64,000 nucleotides of DNA from Actinomycetaceae bacterium (GCA_030537615.1 JAUNVP010000004.1:62001-126000), one strand, 5' to 3'; positions 29,061-37,838 are shown, numbered from the stretch's first letter. The notes: generated from the sequence alone by a model not told the origin. Translations and numbers: made by a program.

Positions 29061-30128
29061 CTAGTATCCAAAAAATAGAATTCCTACGGGGAAAATTCCG
29101 ACGCACACAAATGCTGGAAGCAAGCACAATCCCACCGGCACTGTCAGTCGAATAGCCAGTCGCTCCGATCCTTCTTTTGCTGCCGTCATCCGCTCTCTAC
29201 GGATCGTTTGAGCCGCGAGTTCGAGTAGCGGCGTAGGAGAGACCCCGCAAGTCCACGCCGGGAACACGGCATCAACGACACACCCGTACAGTGCACCCGC
29301 ATAGTGTCTCAACTCCGAAGATGTGGCACCCAGGACAAGAGCGCGGGCTACTGCTTCAAAGCGCTCATCGCCGGTCGCCATCGAAACTGCGTCCAACGCT
29401 CGTGGAATCGACGCTCCCGCATCGAGAGCAGCCTTGACAAGATCGACAACGACGAGCGGATCCACTGGATCGGCGTCATCGCGTGTTTCAGTCGCGACAA
29501 TGCGCCGAATCCACAGGTAGCCACTCCCCCACAGGAATATTCCGACCAGACCAACGACCCGTCCAATCGGCACGGTGAAGAATACTTCTCGCACTGAGGC
29601 ACCGAACGCAGCCGCACAAGCAATACCGAGTAACGGCAGGAACGTGAGCATTTTCGCCGTCAATTCAGGGCCTGCCCGCGCAACTTTCCGTGCATCATGA
29701 GCGGCATTCGCATCCTCAAGCGATTGCAGAACAGTTTCCAGGATATTCGCGAGCGGAATACCGGTCTCTCGCGTCATTCGTCCTCCGGCACGCAACGCGC
29801 TTGAAGTAGCCTTAAAATCAGGATGTGTTACGACCGTTTGAGGAATCCCGTCCTCGTCAATGTCTCCCGCTGGCAACCCGCGCGATTGCAAGGCCTGCGT
29901 CCAGGCCGCCTCAACGGTAGCCCCCGCTCGAAGTCGCGCGGCAACTTCCCCAATGGTAAACGCAACATCGACGGTACCCGCGGAAGGTGGGAGTGTCTCA
30001 GTTCCAAACCACATTCCTCCCACGCGCCGCTCGCGCTGTCTCAACACCGTGCGGATACTCAATACACAAGCCGCGGCGAACCCCGTCGCAACGGCAGCTC
30101 CCGCCGTCAAGAAACTCTCACCGATCAC
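29061..30128 (-). CDS. Fused TadB-TadC type inner-membrane platform protein
   Basis: This 355-residue protein contains two T2SSF-like halves. The first half (about 52-180) has EVAARLRAGATVEAAW and ALRAGGRMTRETGIPLANIL, then membrane helices; the second half (about 224-350) has VVDLVKAALDAGASIPRALDAV and TPLLELAAQTIRRE, then two more helices. In most actinobacteria these are two genes (tadB and tadC; Rv3658c and Rv3657c). Here they appear as one shortened polypeptide. Its start overlaps tadA by 11 bases. It forms the membrane platform on which TadA acts. Confidence 0.8.
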   Translation of the reverse strand: MIGESFLTAGAAVATGFAAACVLSIRTVLRQRERRVGGMWFGTETLPPSAGTVDVAFTIGEVAARLRAGATVEAAWTQALQSRGLPAGDIDEDGIPQTVVTHPDFKATSSALRAGGRMTRETGIPLANILETVLQSLEDANAAHDARKVARAGPELTAKMLTFLPLLGIACAAAFGASVREVFFTVPIGRVVGLVGIFLWGSGYLWIRRIVATETRDDADPVDPLVVVDLVKAALDAGASIPRALDAVSMATGDERFEAVARALVLGATSSELRHYAGALYGCVVDAVFPAWTCGVSPTPLLELAAQTIRRERMTAAKEGSERLAIRLTVPVGLCLLPAFVCVGIFPVGILFFGY

Positions 30129-31227
30129 TGAGTCTGCCTTCCAACACGCTCCAGCCCACCCCGCGCGTACCCTCCCGTAGCACGCTCAACACTCTCAGCG
30201 GCGGTTCCCGAGCGATCACGGCAATTTCTTCCACTATTCGTTGGCCGGTGGCTTGTCGACCCAGGTGAATGATGGCATCGAGGGCAGCGAGCCCCTGGGC
30301 GTACACCATCGACTCGCTCATCCCCGCAAGCGCACCGAGTGCGACAAGACGGGCGGGCACGTCACTCGCCCGATTGGCGTGAATAGTGGACCATCCGCCA
30401 TCGTGTCCAGTGTTGAAAGCGGTGAGAACATCGCGGACTTCCGGCCCCCGGCACTCTCCGAGCACAATCCGATCGGGTCTCATACGCATGGCCGCGTGGA
30501 CCAGATCGGTCAGCGTCACGGCTCCTTCCCCTTCGACGTTCGCTTCTCGGGTTGCCAGTGTCACGGTATGGGGATGATCGGGATTGAGTTCGGCGACTTC
30601 CTCAATCGTGATAATCCGCTGAGTAGCTGGGACGGTGGTGAGTATCGCCGAAAGCAACGTCGTTTTCCCACTCCCGGTCGCCCCCGAAATCAGAGTGTTC
30701 GCCCGCTTGGCAACCAGTCGTTCAATCAATTCGCGAGCGTCACCATCAATCATGCCGTTATCGCAAAGTTCAGTGAGGGTTAAACGTTGACGACGATGGG
30801 TTCGCAAAGAAATGAGAGTTCCACCAACAGCAGGTGGACTCAGCACGGCGTGAAAGCGCGTCCCATTCGTTAATCGACCGTCCACAATCGGTTTGGCCTC
30901 ATCGAGACGCACGCCTCCAGCCGCGGCAAGACGGACCGCTAAAGCTCGCACCTGTCCTTCACTTCCGATGTCCACGTCATAGCGCTCGAGGCGTCCACCT
31001 CGTTCTACCCACACCGATGTCGCATTGATGAGAATGTCGGTCACGTCCGGTTCATTGAGCAGTTGCTCGAGAACTCGTCCCGGGCCTGCAATATTTGCTT
31101 GAACACTGCGGACACGCGCGATGAGTTCCCGGGTTGAGGCAGTGGCTGGCAACGCGGCTGCGACCGCTTGAGTCGGAGTCTTTCCTCGCGCAAGATGGGC
31201 ACGGAGAGCATGCGCGACCTCAGTCAT
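30118..31227 (-). CDS. tadA: TadA-family secretion ATPase
   Basis: This 369-residue cytoplasmic ATPase drives Tad pilus assembly. It has the Walker A GATGSGKTTLL, Asp/Glu-box IITIEEVAEL, Walker B region RMRPDRIVLGECRG and the His box GHDGGWSTIHAN. An N-terminal domain with LLNEPDVTDILIN is typical of CpaF/TadA. The frame is open to 31323, but three consecutive ATG codons follow AAGGAG, and the third (31227) has the best spacing. It begins inside the last codons of the upstream cpaE-like gene. Confidence 0.92.
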   Translation of the reverse strand: MTEVAHALRAHLARGKTPTQAVAAALPATASTRELIARVRSVQANIAGPGRVLEQLLNEPDVTDILINATSVWVERGGRLERYDVDIGSEGQVRALAVRLAAAGGVRLDEAKPIVDGRLTNGTRFHAVLSPPAVGGTLISLRTHRRQRLTLTELCDNGMIDGDARELIERLVAKRANTLISGATGSGKTTLLSAILTTVPATQRIITIEEVAELNPDHPHTVTLATREANVEGEGAVTLTDLVHAAMRMRPDRIVLGECRGPEVRDVLTAFNTGHDGGWSTIHANRASDVPARLVALGALAGMSESMVYAQGLAALDAIIHLGRQATGQRIVEEIAVIAREPPLRVLSVLREGTRGVGWSVLEGRLSDR

Positions 31228-32038
31228 CATCATCTCCTTCGAGAAGGTGTGCGATGTACCGAACGGCACCAAAGCGACGCCATTGCGCCTGTCGCGCCCA
31301 CGACGCGTGCGGACGCCGACCACTCACAACCACCTCGCACGCCCCCGTGGATAAGCGTTCAATCGCCGCTCGAACCTGTAGCGACGTAGCGCTGTGGTGA
31401 ACGACGAACACGTGGGTGGCGACTTCGCATACGAGGCGCGCTGAGGACGCGGTGATGCGACCGGCGTCAATAAGGACGGGCCCGCGTCGAGCGAGCGACG
31501 CAATCCAGGGCACGGGATTGTCCGGCGGTGGACTGTCATAACCGCACAACACCGCCAAAGCACGCTCTCCCAGGCGGGTTGGGACGACAGGCTGGTCAAC
31601 GGCGACATCTTTCCAGGTGATGATCTGCGGAAGTTTCGGTATTCGCGCGACCGATGCCCGGAGGTTCGGATCGTCCCCGAGATCCACGATTGCGAGGGGA
31701 CGGGCGCCCCGATAACGCCCACATGCTCGCCCCGCCAATGAGCTCACTCGGCTAGTACCACTCGCTCCCGCCACCGCGACAATCGGATTGGGGCGCACCG
31801 GTTCACGACAGAGTTCACGTGCAACGAGATCGAGAAATAGCTCATCGTCACGAGGAAGTTCGAGGTCGGTGCCAAGACGAATAACTGCGCGTGCTGCAGG
31901 TATCGAAGGAGAGAACCCATCGGTAATCACGAGCGCACCAACTCCGTCCCGAGAATCCGGTCGAACCCTGATCAGTTCAAAGAGTTCTTCGACATATGCG
32001 CGCAGAGCGGTATCGTCAATAGCAAGATGTATTGTCAT
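31220..32038 (-). CDS. CpaE/Rv3660c-like protein with degenerate P-loop
   Basis: This 272-residue protein occupies the position of the septum-site/CpaE-like ATPase (Rv3660c in mycobacteria) ahead of tadA and shares its layout: an N-terminal receiver-like part (to about 95), then a MinD/ParA-like domain with VAVAGASGTSRVSSLAGR where GGKGGVGKT would be, and later PVLIDAG. The P-loop lysines are absent, so ATP hydrolysis is doubtful. It may localise the pilus machine without being an ATPase. The C-terminus is a run of four Asp that overlaps the tadA start. Confidence 0.75.
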   Translation of the reverse strand: MTIHLAIDDTALRAYVEELFELIRVRPDSRDGVGALVITDGFSPSIPAARAVIRLGTDLELPRDDELFLDLVARELCREPVRPNPIVAVAGASGTSRVSSLAGRACGRYRGARPLAIVDLGDDPNLRASVARIPKLPQIITWKDVAVDQPVVPTRLGERALAVLCGYDSPPPDNPVPWIASLARRGPVLIDAGRITASSARLVCEVATHVFVVHHSATSLQVRAAIERLSTGACEVVVSGRRPHASWARQAQWRRFGAVRYIAHLLEGDDDD

Positions 32039-32142
32039 GGCGCGATTGCACCACGGCGTATCCGCGCCAGAAAAGTAGAGCTACCACGGTTGTGGACAAG
32101 TTCTTCTCGGCACACACTGAGAACACAACCTAAGGAGGTCTG

Positions 32143-32910
32143 ATGGCACGAGCGACAGTTGCCGCGATATTTGACCTGGATAAGACGATCCTCGCCACCT
32201 CATCGGCGCTCGCCATGCACGGCCCCCTTCGCCGCGCCGGCCTCTTATCGTGGTCCGATGCCTTCACCTCAACCCTTGTCCAACTGCCGTATCTCCTAAT
32301 TGGTGAAGGCGATCAGCGCAACGCCATGATGAAATCTCAACTCGGCCGTATCTCCCACGGTTGGAATGTCGAGTTCGTTCGCCAAATCGTCAATGCAGCC
32401 ACTGAGTCAGCACTTCACCCCCGGTGCTACGTCGATGCGCTTGACGAAATCGCTATTCATCGAGCGGCCGGGCACGCTATTGTCATCGCCTCAGCGTCAC
32501 CGGAACCACTGGTAGAGCCACTCGCGGCACTGCTCAATGCCGATTTCGTCCTCGCGACAAAAGTGGAAATCGTCGATGGCCGCCTCACCGGAGAACTGGA
32601 CGATTTCAACCACGGTCGCGTAAAAGCTCTCGCGGTTGAGCGACTCGCCGCATCACAAAACTGGGATCTTGCCGAGTGCTGGGCTTATTCCGACTCGATC
32701 TCCGACCTCCCCTTGCTGGAAGTTGTCGGCCGCCCCGTGACCGTCAATCCCGATCGTCCATTGAGAAAACTGGCGAAAGAACGCAACTGGCCGATCCGAC
32801 ACTTTTCTCGCACCGTCCGACTCCGACGCTCCCAAGTGGCAGGCCCAGTCATCGGTATCCTCGGCGTTGTCGCAACAGGCTTCGCTCTGCGCTCCGCAGT
32901 CAAAAGCTAG
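32143..32910 (+). CDS. HAD-IB family phosphatase
   Basis: This 255-residue haloacid-dehalogenase hydrolase has motif I FDLDKTIL (nucleophile Asp), motif II IASASPEP and motif III AYSDSISDLPLLE; a basic linker and a C-terminal hydrophobic stretch (IGILGVVATGFALRS) may tether it to the membrane. It resembles SerB1-like Rv3661, which lies beside the tad locus in mycobacteria; CicA-like roles have been suggested for this family, but the substrate is unknown. AAGGAGG precedes the ATG. It is divergent from cpaE. Confidence 0.88.
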   Translation: MARATVAAIFDLDKTILATSSALAMHGPLRRAGLLSWSDAFTSTLVQLPYLLIGEGDQRNAMMKSQLGRISHGWNVEFVRQIVNAATESALHPRCYVDALDEIAIHRAAGHAIVIASASPEPLVEPLAALLNADFVLATKVEIVDGRLTGELDDFNHGRVKALAVERLAASQNWDLAECWAYSDSISDLPLLEVVGRPVTVNPDRPLRKLAKERNWPIRHFSRTVRLRRSQVAGPVIGILGVVATGFALRSAVKS

Positions 32911-32920
32911 CGAGTTGCAC

Positions 32921-33736
32921 TCACGTATCAAATGGGGTGCCAGCCTGCACGTGCCGGATCATGGTCAAGGTGGGATCCACAGCTTCTCCGAGCATCTCGA
33001 TCCACCGCTCTACCCACCGCACAACGGTCTCAGGATCGTGCCAATCCACCGCATCGAGTACCGCGTTGGTGCGATCTATCTGAGCCACCCACGGATAGGT
33101 CAGGAGGAGTGTACCCGTCGGCTCGAATCCTGACGTGACGAGAAGATGACGGATAACCACCCGCGCTACCTCGTCACAATGGCGCGTGAAAAACGGGTTG
33201 TGGTGTGCCCAGGCCACGGCAAGTGCACACCGAACGGCGGCTGGTAAAGAGGACGACAGTAGCCGAATAAATACTTGAGTACGTGCTGGGTCTGAGGGGA
33301 TCGCAACTTCGCTGCTCGATACCTGTGTTCCCACAAGGCGGGCACTGAGAAGTTTGTGAACCGAAGCGATAATGACCGGTAAGGGAGGCTCATGTTTCTT
33401 TACGGGCCGACGAGCATTGAGCGGATTCCAGATCTGACTGATCCACAGATGAGCACGCCAGTAGTCCACGGCGAGTGCGATTCCCGGATCCGTCGTTTCC
33501 GCCCGCCCGATTGACGCCAAACGCAGATGGTTGAGATTCACTCGAGCACCGTCCAACGCAGCATCCGTATACGCCAGTTGAATATTTGTCTCCGCTCGCG
33601 CCGCTTCCCAGTTGCGTCGAAGCCCCTCAGTGAAGCGCAGATCAATGAGTGCGGGGTCAATGAGGCGGATATGCTCGTCAATAGAAGAGGCCGCTATGGC
33701 CTCGCTCAATTCGTACCAGTTTGGCTCAACGCTCAC
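32921..33736 (-). CDS. Rv3662c-like conserved protein
   Basis: This 271-residue protein is mostly helical, with a Fic-like region LNHLRLASIGRAETTDPG and a C-terminal AWAHHNPFFTRHCDEVARVVIRHLLVTSGFEPTGTLL segment. It sits convergent to the HAD gene as Rv3662c does in mycobacteria (recalled synteny). It has no membrane helices. No catalytic motif of Fic (HPFxxGNGR) is present, so activity is unknown. The GTG start has a TAAGCT box six bases before it rather than a ribosome site. Confidence 0.7.
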   Translation of the reverse strand: MSVEPNWYELSEAIAASSIDEHIRLIDPALIDLRFTEGLRRNWEAARAETNIQLAYTDAALDGARVNLNHLRLASIGRAETTDPGIALAVDYWRAHLWISQIWNPLNARRPVKKHEPPLPVIIASVHKLLSARLVGTQVSSSEVAIPSDPARTQVFIRLLSSSLPAAVRCALAVAWAHHNPFFTRHCDEVARVVIRHLLVTSGFEPTGTLLLTYPWVAQIDRTNAVLDAVDWHDPETVVRWVERWIEMLGEAVDPTLTMIRHVQAGTPFDT

Positions 33737-33742
33737 GCTCTC

Positions 33743-33748
33743 AGCTTA
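33743..33748 (-). promoter_or_regulatory. Leaderless -10 box (TAAGCT)
   Basis: On the minus strand TAAGCT, then GAGAGC, then the GTG start. The arrangement is nearly identical to those before ponA2 and the 57729 gene. Confidence 0.45.
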
Positions 33749-33773
33749 CCGACATCAACGCTCTCACCGCTGT

Positions 33774-33779
33774 TACAGT
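33774..33779 (+). promoter_or_regulatory. Leaderless -10 box (TACAGT)
   Basis: TACAGT stands six bases before the ATG at 33786 without a ribosome site. It lies back to back with the minus-strand box at 33743-33748, so 49 bases hold two divergent leaderless-type promoters. Confidence 0.4.
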
Positions 33780-33785
33780 AGGTTC

Positions 33786-34715
33786 ATGAATGCGACGCAA
33801 CGCTCACGCTTAGAGGAACCGCAGGCTACCACGCCCTCCCATGTGACTCCAGGTCGCTCCCATCGCCGGTCCGTCGGTGAAATCGAATTCGGTCGTCGGA
33901 CGCTTTTCATTGCAGCCGCACTCCTATCTCCCGTTGCTCTCGCGTTGCTCTACAACTCAGTTGGCCTGCTTCAAGCCGTCGGTGCAACGGGCACGCCGCT
34001 CGGGTCGCCGGGCGGTCAACTGGGACTATTAGTTTCAGCAATTCTCATCGCCTTGATCTCCCACTCGTCGAGATGGTCAACTATCGGTCCCGCCGCCCTC
34101 ACTTTTTGGGCCGGTGCATTCGCTGTCGTCCTCATGTATGAAACCTGGAGTTCCTCCTCCCAAAGCCCGTCTGAGATCGAAGCGTTGCTGCAGTGGTCAC
34201 AGCTGCCAACCATTGTGTTCTTCATCTGTTGTGCAGCAACACTAGCGACTCGTTTTGTCCGGCGACGCCGCGAACACGGGGAACTGCGCGGTTCGCGTTC
34301 AAAGTACGAAGGTTTGATGATTACCATTTCAGCTTTCTTGCTGTCATTCGCGATCCTCGTACTGCTGTATGCCATTGCTCCGCGAACAGTAGCTCCACTG
34401 ATTATTCGCACGCCGGAGTTTATGTCCCCTCCAGGAGCTAACACGGTATTACTTGCGCCAGGAATAGCACTCATTGCATTCGTCATCACCTGGTTGGCTA
34501 CCCGGTCTGTTCTGGGTGTGCAGCTTGCCGCCTGGATCGTTCTCCTGATTCCCGGTATCGTTCTCGTGCCGCTGATCACCACGCTGAGCGGGGCGATTGC
34601 CACACCGGGACAGCCTGATTCTATTGCTCTAGCAATGACCATGCCCGTTGCCGGTGTGGTTGGTCTCGTGATCGCAGTAACGACACATGGGATCGCCCTC
34701 ATGCACAAGCGCTAA
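33786..34715 (+). CDS. Hypothetical polytopic membrane protein
   Basis: This 309-residue protein has a Ser/Thr/Arg-rich cytoplasmic N-terminus (about 35 residues) and seven or so hydrophobic helices grouped in pairs, with an Arg-rich cytoplasmic loop (RFVRRRREHGELRGSRSK) in the middle. No motif suggests transport or catalysis. The frame is open to 33612 but would overlap the divergent gene, so the ATG at 33786 is chosen. The gene after it is another acidic membrane protein. Confidence 0.7.
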   Translation: MNATQRSRLEEPQATTPSHVTPGRSHRRSVGEIEFGRRTLFIAAALLSPVALALLYNSVGLLQAVGATGTPLGSPGGQLGLLVSAILIALISHSSRWSTIGPAALTFWAGAFAVVLMYETWSSSSQSPSEIEALLQWSQLPTIVFFICCAATLATRFVRRRREHGELRGSRSKYEGLMITISAFLLSFAILVLLYAIAPRTVAPLIIRTPEFMSPPGANTVLLAPGIALIAFVITWLATRSVLGVQLAAWIVLLIPGIVLVPLITTLSGAIATPGQPDSIALAMTMPVAGVVGLVIAVTTHGIALMHKR

Positions 34716-34815
34716 AGCAACCGGATTCACAGGTCTCAATCCAGACGCAACCGGCCCGGTAACGCGACTTCAATCGCGGTTCCGGTTACCGTTAGGATTA
34801 AATGAGGAGGTTCAT

Positions 34816-36093
34816 ATGGTAGAACGAAATTTTGACGATACTGAGGGATCACGGGCGGACGAATCACAGTCCCCCGCGTGGGTGCCTGAAGAACACAACA
34901 GTACTGAGAACCACACGGATCTCGTTCAACCGACACCGAACGAATTCGATCCCCATCGAGACGATGAACAGGATCGAGAATCGCGCGAAGAATCAGACGG
35001 GTTGAGCTTCTCCGACGATGAAGTGAATCCGTTTGACTCAACTGACAATACCTCGGACATTATCGGCAATACTCCCGCCTCAGACGATCCCGATTTGACG
35101 CAAAACGACGAAAGCGATGCCCGCGTTGAGCCAACCGGCATGCCGTTCTACACCGAGCCTCACGCAACCGAGCACGATATTCCTCACGATGTACTTGAGC
35201 GTCGTGAACAACCCGAAGAGAATTATCAACCACGCCGAGAATACGATCTTTCCCGACTCGATCCAAGCACTCCGTCCGAGCCGGACGAAACGCGGATCGA
35301 TCCCCTCGATCCGCGTGATGAGAATCCGGAAGAAACTGTCGTTGCAACCACGGTTGGCGCCGGTTTAGCGGGAGCTCCCGGCCCGGTGGCGTCCCTCGAT
35401 GAAGACGACGTCGAGTCCACCACGATTCGTCGGCAATCGCTTCTCAACCGAGAAGAAGGAGTTGAGAATGCCGAAGTTAGCGCTTCATGGCGTCCGCGAG
35501 AATCTCCGACGGAACAGGAAGTGGACTCAGCGATCCTTGATGAGGCTACCGTCGTCCCCGATCTCCCTTCCCACGCTGCCCCGAGAGTCTGGTCGTTTTT
35601 CCTCACCCTCCTCGCAATTCCTATTGCCTGGTATTTGCTCTCCGACGCGGCAGCACGTCTGACGCTCGCCACGGGCAATCCGATGGTGACTGGGGTAATC
35701 AATCCGGCAGCGCTCATCGAGCTGGGAGGCGGCCTCATCGTCGCTATCATTCTCATTGCGCTTGCCGCTCGCTCATCGCTCGGCGCTATCATTTTTGGTT
35801 TCCTTACAGCCGTTGGCGGCGCATTTTTCCTTGCCGTACCGAAACTGACCGAGCAATACTTGGAGCCGGTCAACAATTGGCTCATTTCGTGGAATGATTT
35901 CGGCGCGAATGTCGCTCACCACCTCATGTGGACCGGTTATACCGGGGTGATCTTCATTTCCGGACTGCTCCTGTTCGTTTTTGGCATCGTCACAAAGACA
36001 GCTCGCCGAGCCGGCCGCAAGGAAGAGGAAATCCGCACTCAGATTGAGCGCATGGCACCGGGGACCTTGAAGAAGAAGGGTCGCCGGAAGTAG
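34816..36093 (+). CDS. Hypothetical acidic membrane protein
   Basis: This 425-residue protein has a long, highly acidic, disordered N-terminal region (about 260 residues rich in Asp, Glu, Ser and Pro), then about four membrane helices (starting AAPRVWSFFLTLLAIPIAWYL) and a basic tail ending in KKKGRRK. GAGGAGG precedes the ATG at 34816, and the frame upstream is not coding. Its stop overlaps the start of the alpha/beta hydrolase gene (TAGTG). The charge layout resembles tail-anchored actinobacterial division or envelope scaffolds, but function is unknown. Confidence 0.75.
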   Translation: MVERNFDDTEGSRADESQSPAWVPEEHNSTENHTDLVQPTPNEFDPHRDDEQDRESREESDGLSFSDDEVNPFDSTDNTSDIIGNTPASDDPDLTQNDESDARVEPTGMPFYTEPHATEHDIPHDVLERREQPEENYQPRREYDLSRLDPSTPSEPDETRIDPLDPRDENPEETVVATTVGAGLAGAPGPVASLDEDDVESTTIRRQSLLNREEGVENAEVSASWRPRESPTEQEVDSAILDEATVVPDLPSHAAPRVWSFFLTLLAIPIAWYLLSDAAARLTLATGNPMVTGVINPAALIELGGGLIVAIILIALAARSSLGAIIFGFLTAVGGAFFLAVPKLTEQYLEPVNNWLISWNDFGANVAHHLMWTGYTGVIFISGLLLFVFGIVTKTARRAGRKEEEIRTQIERMAPGTLKKKGRRK

Positions 36094-37031
36094 TGAAGGG
36101 GTCAAAGTTTTCCCGCCGGCCAGCGGTATCGAATACTGCTGGCCGGTCACTTTTACTCCCCGACGGCGAGTGGGAACATGACACGATCAATGCCGCAGGA
36201 GTGAATTTCCACGTCGCTCAGTGCGGTCCAGCCGACGGTGAACCGATCGTCCTCCTCCACTCCTATCCGCGTACCTGGTACTCGTGGCGGCACACTCTCG
36301 TCGCACTCGGCAAAGCCGGTTACCGCGCATCCGCGATGGATTTGCGGGGATTCGGCACGTCGGACCTGCAACCCTACGGTCAGGATCCACTTCGCATGTC
36401 AGCAGACATCGCCGCCGTCATTAACGCAATGGGAGCCTGCCGTGCCCACGTCGTTGGAGCAGGTCTGGGCGGGAAACTCGGTTGGATTCTTGCGGCAACG
36501 CATATCGAGGTAGTTTCCAGCCTCGTCACCGTCTGCGCGCCACATCCTCTGTCATTGCACGGGTCGTGGCCGTCGCCGTTCTCTCCGGCAGGACGCACCG
36601 TCGCGGCCACACGGCTTCCGTGGTACAACATCCGCGCACTGAGAAGCGGAAATCTCATCGAAAAAACAACCTCCGCGTGGACCTACTCCCCCAACCTCGA
36701 TGCCGTACGTGCGGACCATCCGGTTTACGAATATGCGTTCTCTCGGCCGTACGCTGCACGGCTCGCTCTCGAAGCCACGATTCGGGCAAACGCTTTGACC
36801 GCCAAAACCCGCAAACGCATTGACACAGTTATTGAATGTCCGGTTACGACCATCATCGGTCAGAACGACCCCCTTCGACCTCCTGCTGCTTTTATGCGCG
36901 ACCAGCAGTGGGTATTTCCGCCGATTACCTCCCACCTCATACCAGGGTGTGGACATTTCGCTACCGAAGAAGCACCGGATGTCGTCACCGATCACGTCCT
37001 CAACCACCTGCGAGATTACGCGCGCTCGTAA
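36093..37031 (+). CDS. Alpha/beta-hydrolase fold protein lacking nucleophile Ser
   Basis: This 312-residue protein has the fold's strand pattern: VLLHSYPRTWYSWR (oxyanion HG-type turn), RASAMDLRGFGTSD, and the nucleophile elbow VVGAGLGGKLG. At the elbow the expected Ser/Asp (G-x-S/D-x-G) is Gly. The Asp at NDPLRPP and His at GCGHFATEE of the triad are present. It resembles the epoxide-hydrolase-like genes beside nth/crp in other actinobacteria. The GTG start shares one base with the previous stop. Confidence 0.82.
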   Translation: MKGSKFSRRPAVSNTAGRSLLLPDGEWEHDTINAAGVNFHVAQCGPADGEPIVLLHSYPRTWYSWRHTLVALGKAGYRASAMDLRGFGTSDLQPYGQDPLRMSADIAAVINAMGACRAHVVGAGLGGKLGWILAATHIEVVSSLVTVCAPHPLSLHGSWPSPFSPAGRTVAATRLPWYNIRALRSGNLIEKTTSAWTYSPNLDAVRADHPVYEYAFSRPYAARLALEATIRANALTAKTRKRIDTVIECPVTTIIGQNDPLRPPAAFMRDQQWVFPPITSHLIPGCGHFATEEAPDVVTDHVLNHLRDYARS

Positions 37032-37034
37032 CGA

Positions 37035-37655
37035 TTACACCTTGGCCGATGGGCATAGGTCACTCAGGGCACAGACCCCACATTCGGGTGAGCGCGAGTG
37101 GCACACGCGGCGACCGTGTTCAATCAAACGATGACACAGGATCGTCCAGTCCACGTCGGGTAACTGCCGCGCAATATCCTTCTCGATGGCCAACGGCGTT
37201 TTGCCCGTCGACCACCCCAACCGACGCGCCAGGCGGCCCACGTGGGTGTCGACCGTAATAGCTGGAATACCAAACGCGTTCCCAAGCACGACGTGGGCAG
37301 TTTTACGCCCTACTCCGGGGAGTTTTTCCAAGGATTCTCGCTCACCGGGGACGTGCCCATCATGATCTGCAACGAGAGCTTCGGCCAGTCCTTTGAGTTG
37401 TTTACTCCGTCGGTTTTGGAAACCGAGCGGACGCACGATATCGGCGATATCCGTCGTCTGAGCAGCGGCCATTGCCCACGCATCCGGATAGGTTGTGAAC
37501 AACATGGGAGTCACTGTATTGACACGCTCATCCGTAGTCTGAGCGGATAGAACGGTTGCGACCAAGAGCTCGAACGGACCGTCATGATTGAGTGCGCAGT
37601 GTGCATCCGGATACAGATATTCAAGCTCCTTTGCCACAGCATGCGGCTGATCCAT
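37035..37655 (-). CDS. nth: Endonuclease III
   Basis: This 206-residue DNA glycosylase/AP lyase removes oxidised pyrimidines. It has the helix-hairpin-helix LPGVGRKTAHVVLG with the catalytic Lys, the DTHVGRLARRLG segment with the catalytic Asp, and the 4Fe-4S cysteines C-x6-C-x2-C-x5-C near the C-terminus (CHSRSPECGVCALSDLC). The ATG at 37655 (one codon after a TTG) has GGGAG upstream. It is divergent from crp. Confidence 0.96.
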   Translation of the reverse strand: MDQPHAVAKELEYLYPDAHCALNHDGPFELLVATVLSAQTTDERVNTVTPMLFTTYPDAWAMAAAQTTDIADIVRPLGFQNRRSKQLKGLAEALVADHDGHVPGERESLEKLPGVGRKTAHVVLGNAFGIPAITVDTHVGRLARRLGWSTGKTPLAIEKDIARQLPDVDWTILCHRLIEHGRRVCHSRSPECGVCALSDLCPSAKV

Positions 37656-37740
37656 CAACTGCTCCCTGCCTCCCCTCTACGTCACTGAATCGATGAAAGT
37701 TACGCTAAATCCTCATTGCGCATGATAAAACAGATAAGCT

Positions 37741-37756
37741 GGTGAACGAAGTCACA
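37741..37756 (+). promoter_or_regulatory. CRP/GlxR-type site upstream of crp
   Basis: GGTGA-N6-TCACA matches TGTGA-N6-TCACA at nine of ten positions, about 85 bases before the crp start and between crp and nth. It suggests autoregulation. Confidence 0.55.
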
Positions 37757-37780
37757 AGTTCATCTGGTGACAAGGCTACT

Positions 37781-37798
37781 AGAGCGGAGCTCCGCTCT
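37781..37798. promoter_or_regulatory. Perfect 18-base palindrome before crp
   Basis: AGAGCGGAGCTCCGCTCT is a perfect palindrome 40 bases before the crp start. It could be an operator for another dimeric regulator or a hairpin in the leader. Confidence 0.4.
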
Positions 37799-37838
37799 CG
37801 AAGATGTATCCGTACCCGCCGACCGGCGGAGAATGAAG

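Noticed and set aside
33612-33785. N-terminal extension of the 33786 membrane protein
   Set aside because: It would run through the divergent gene and its product there is not membrane-like.
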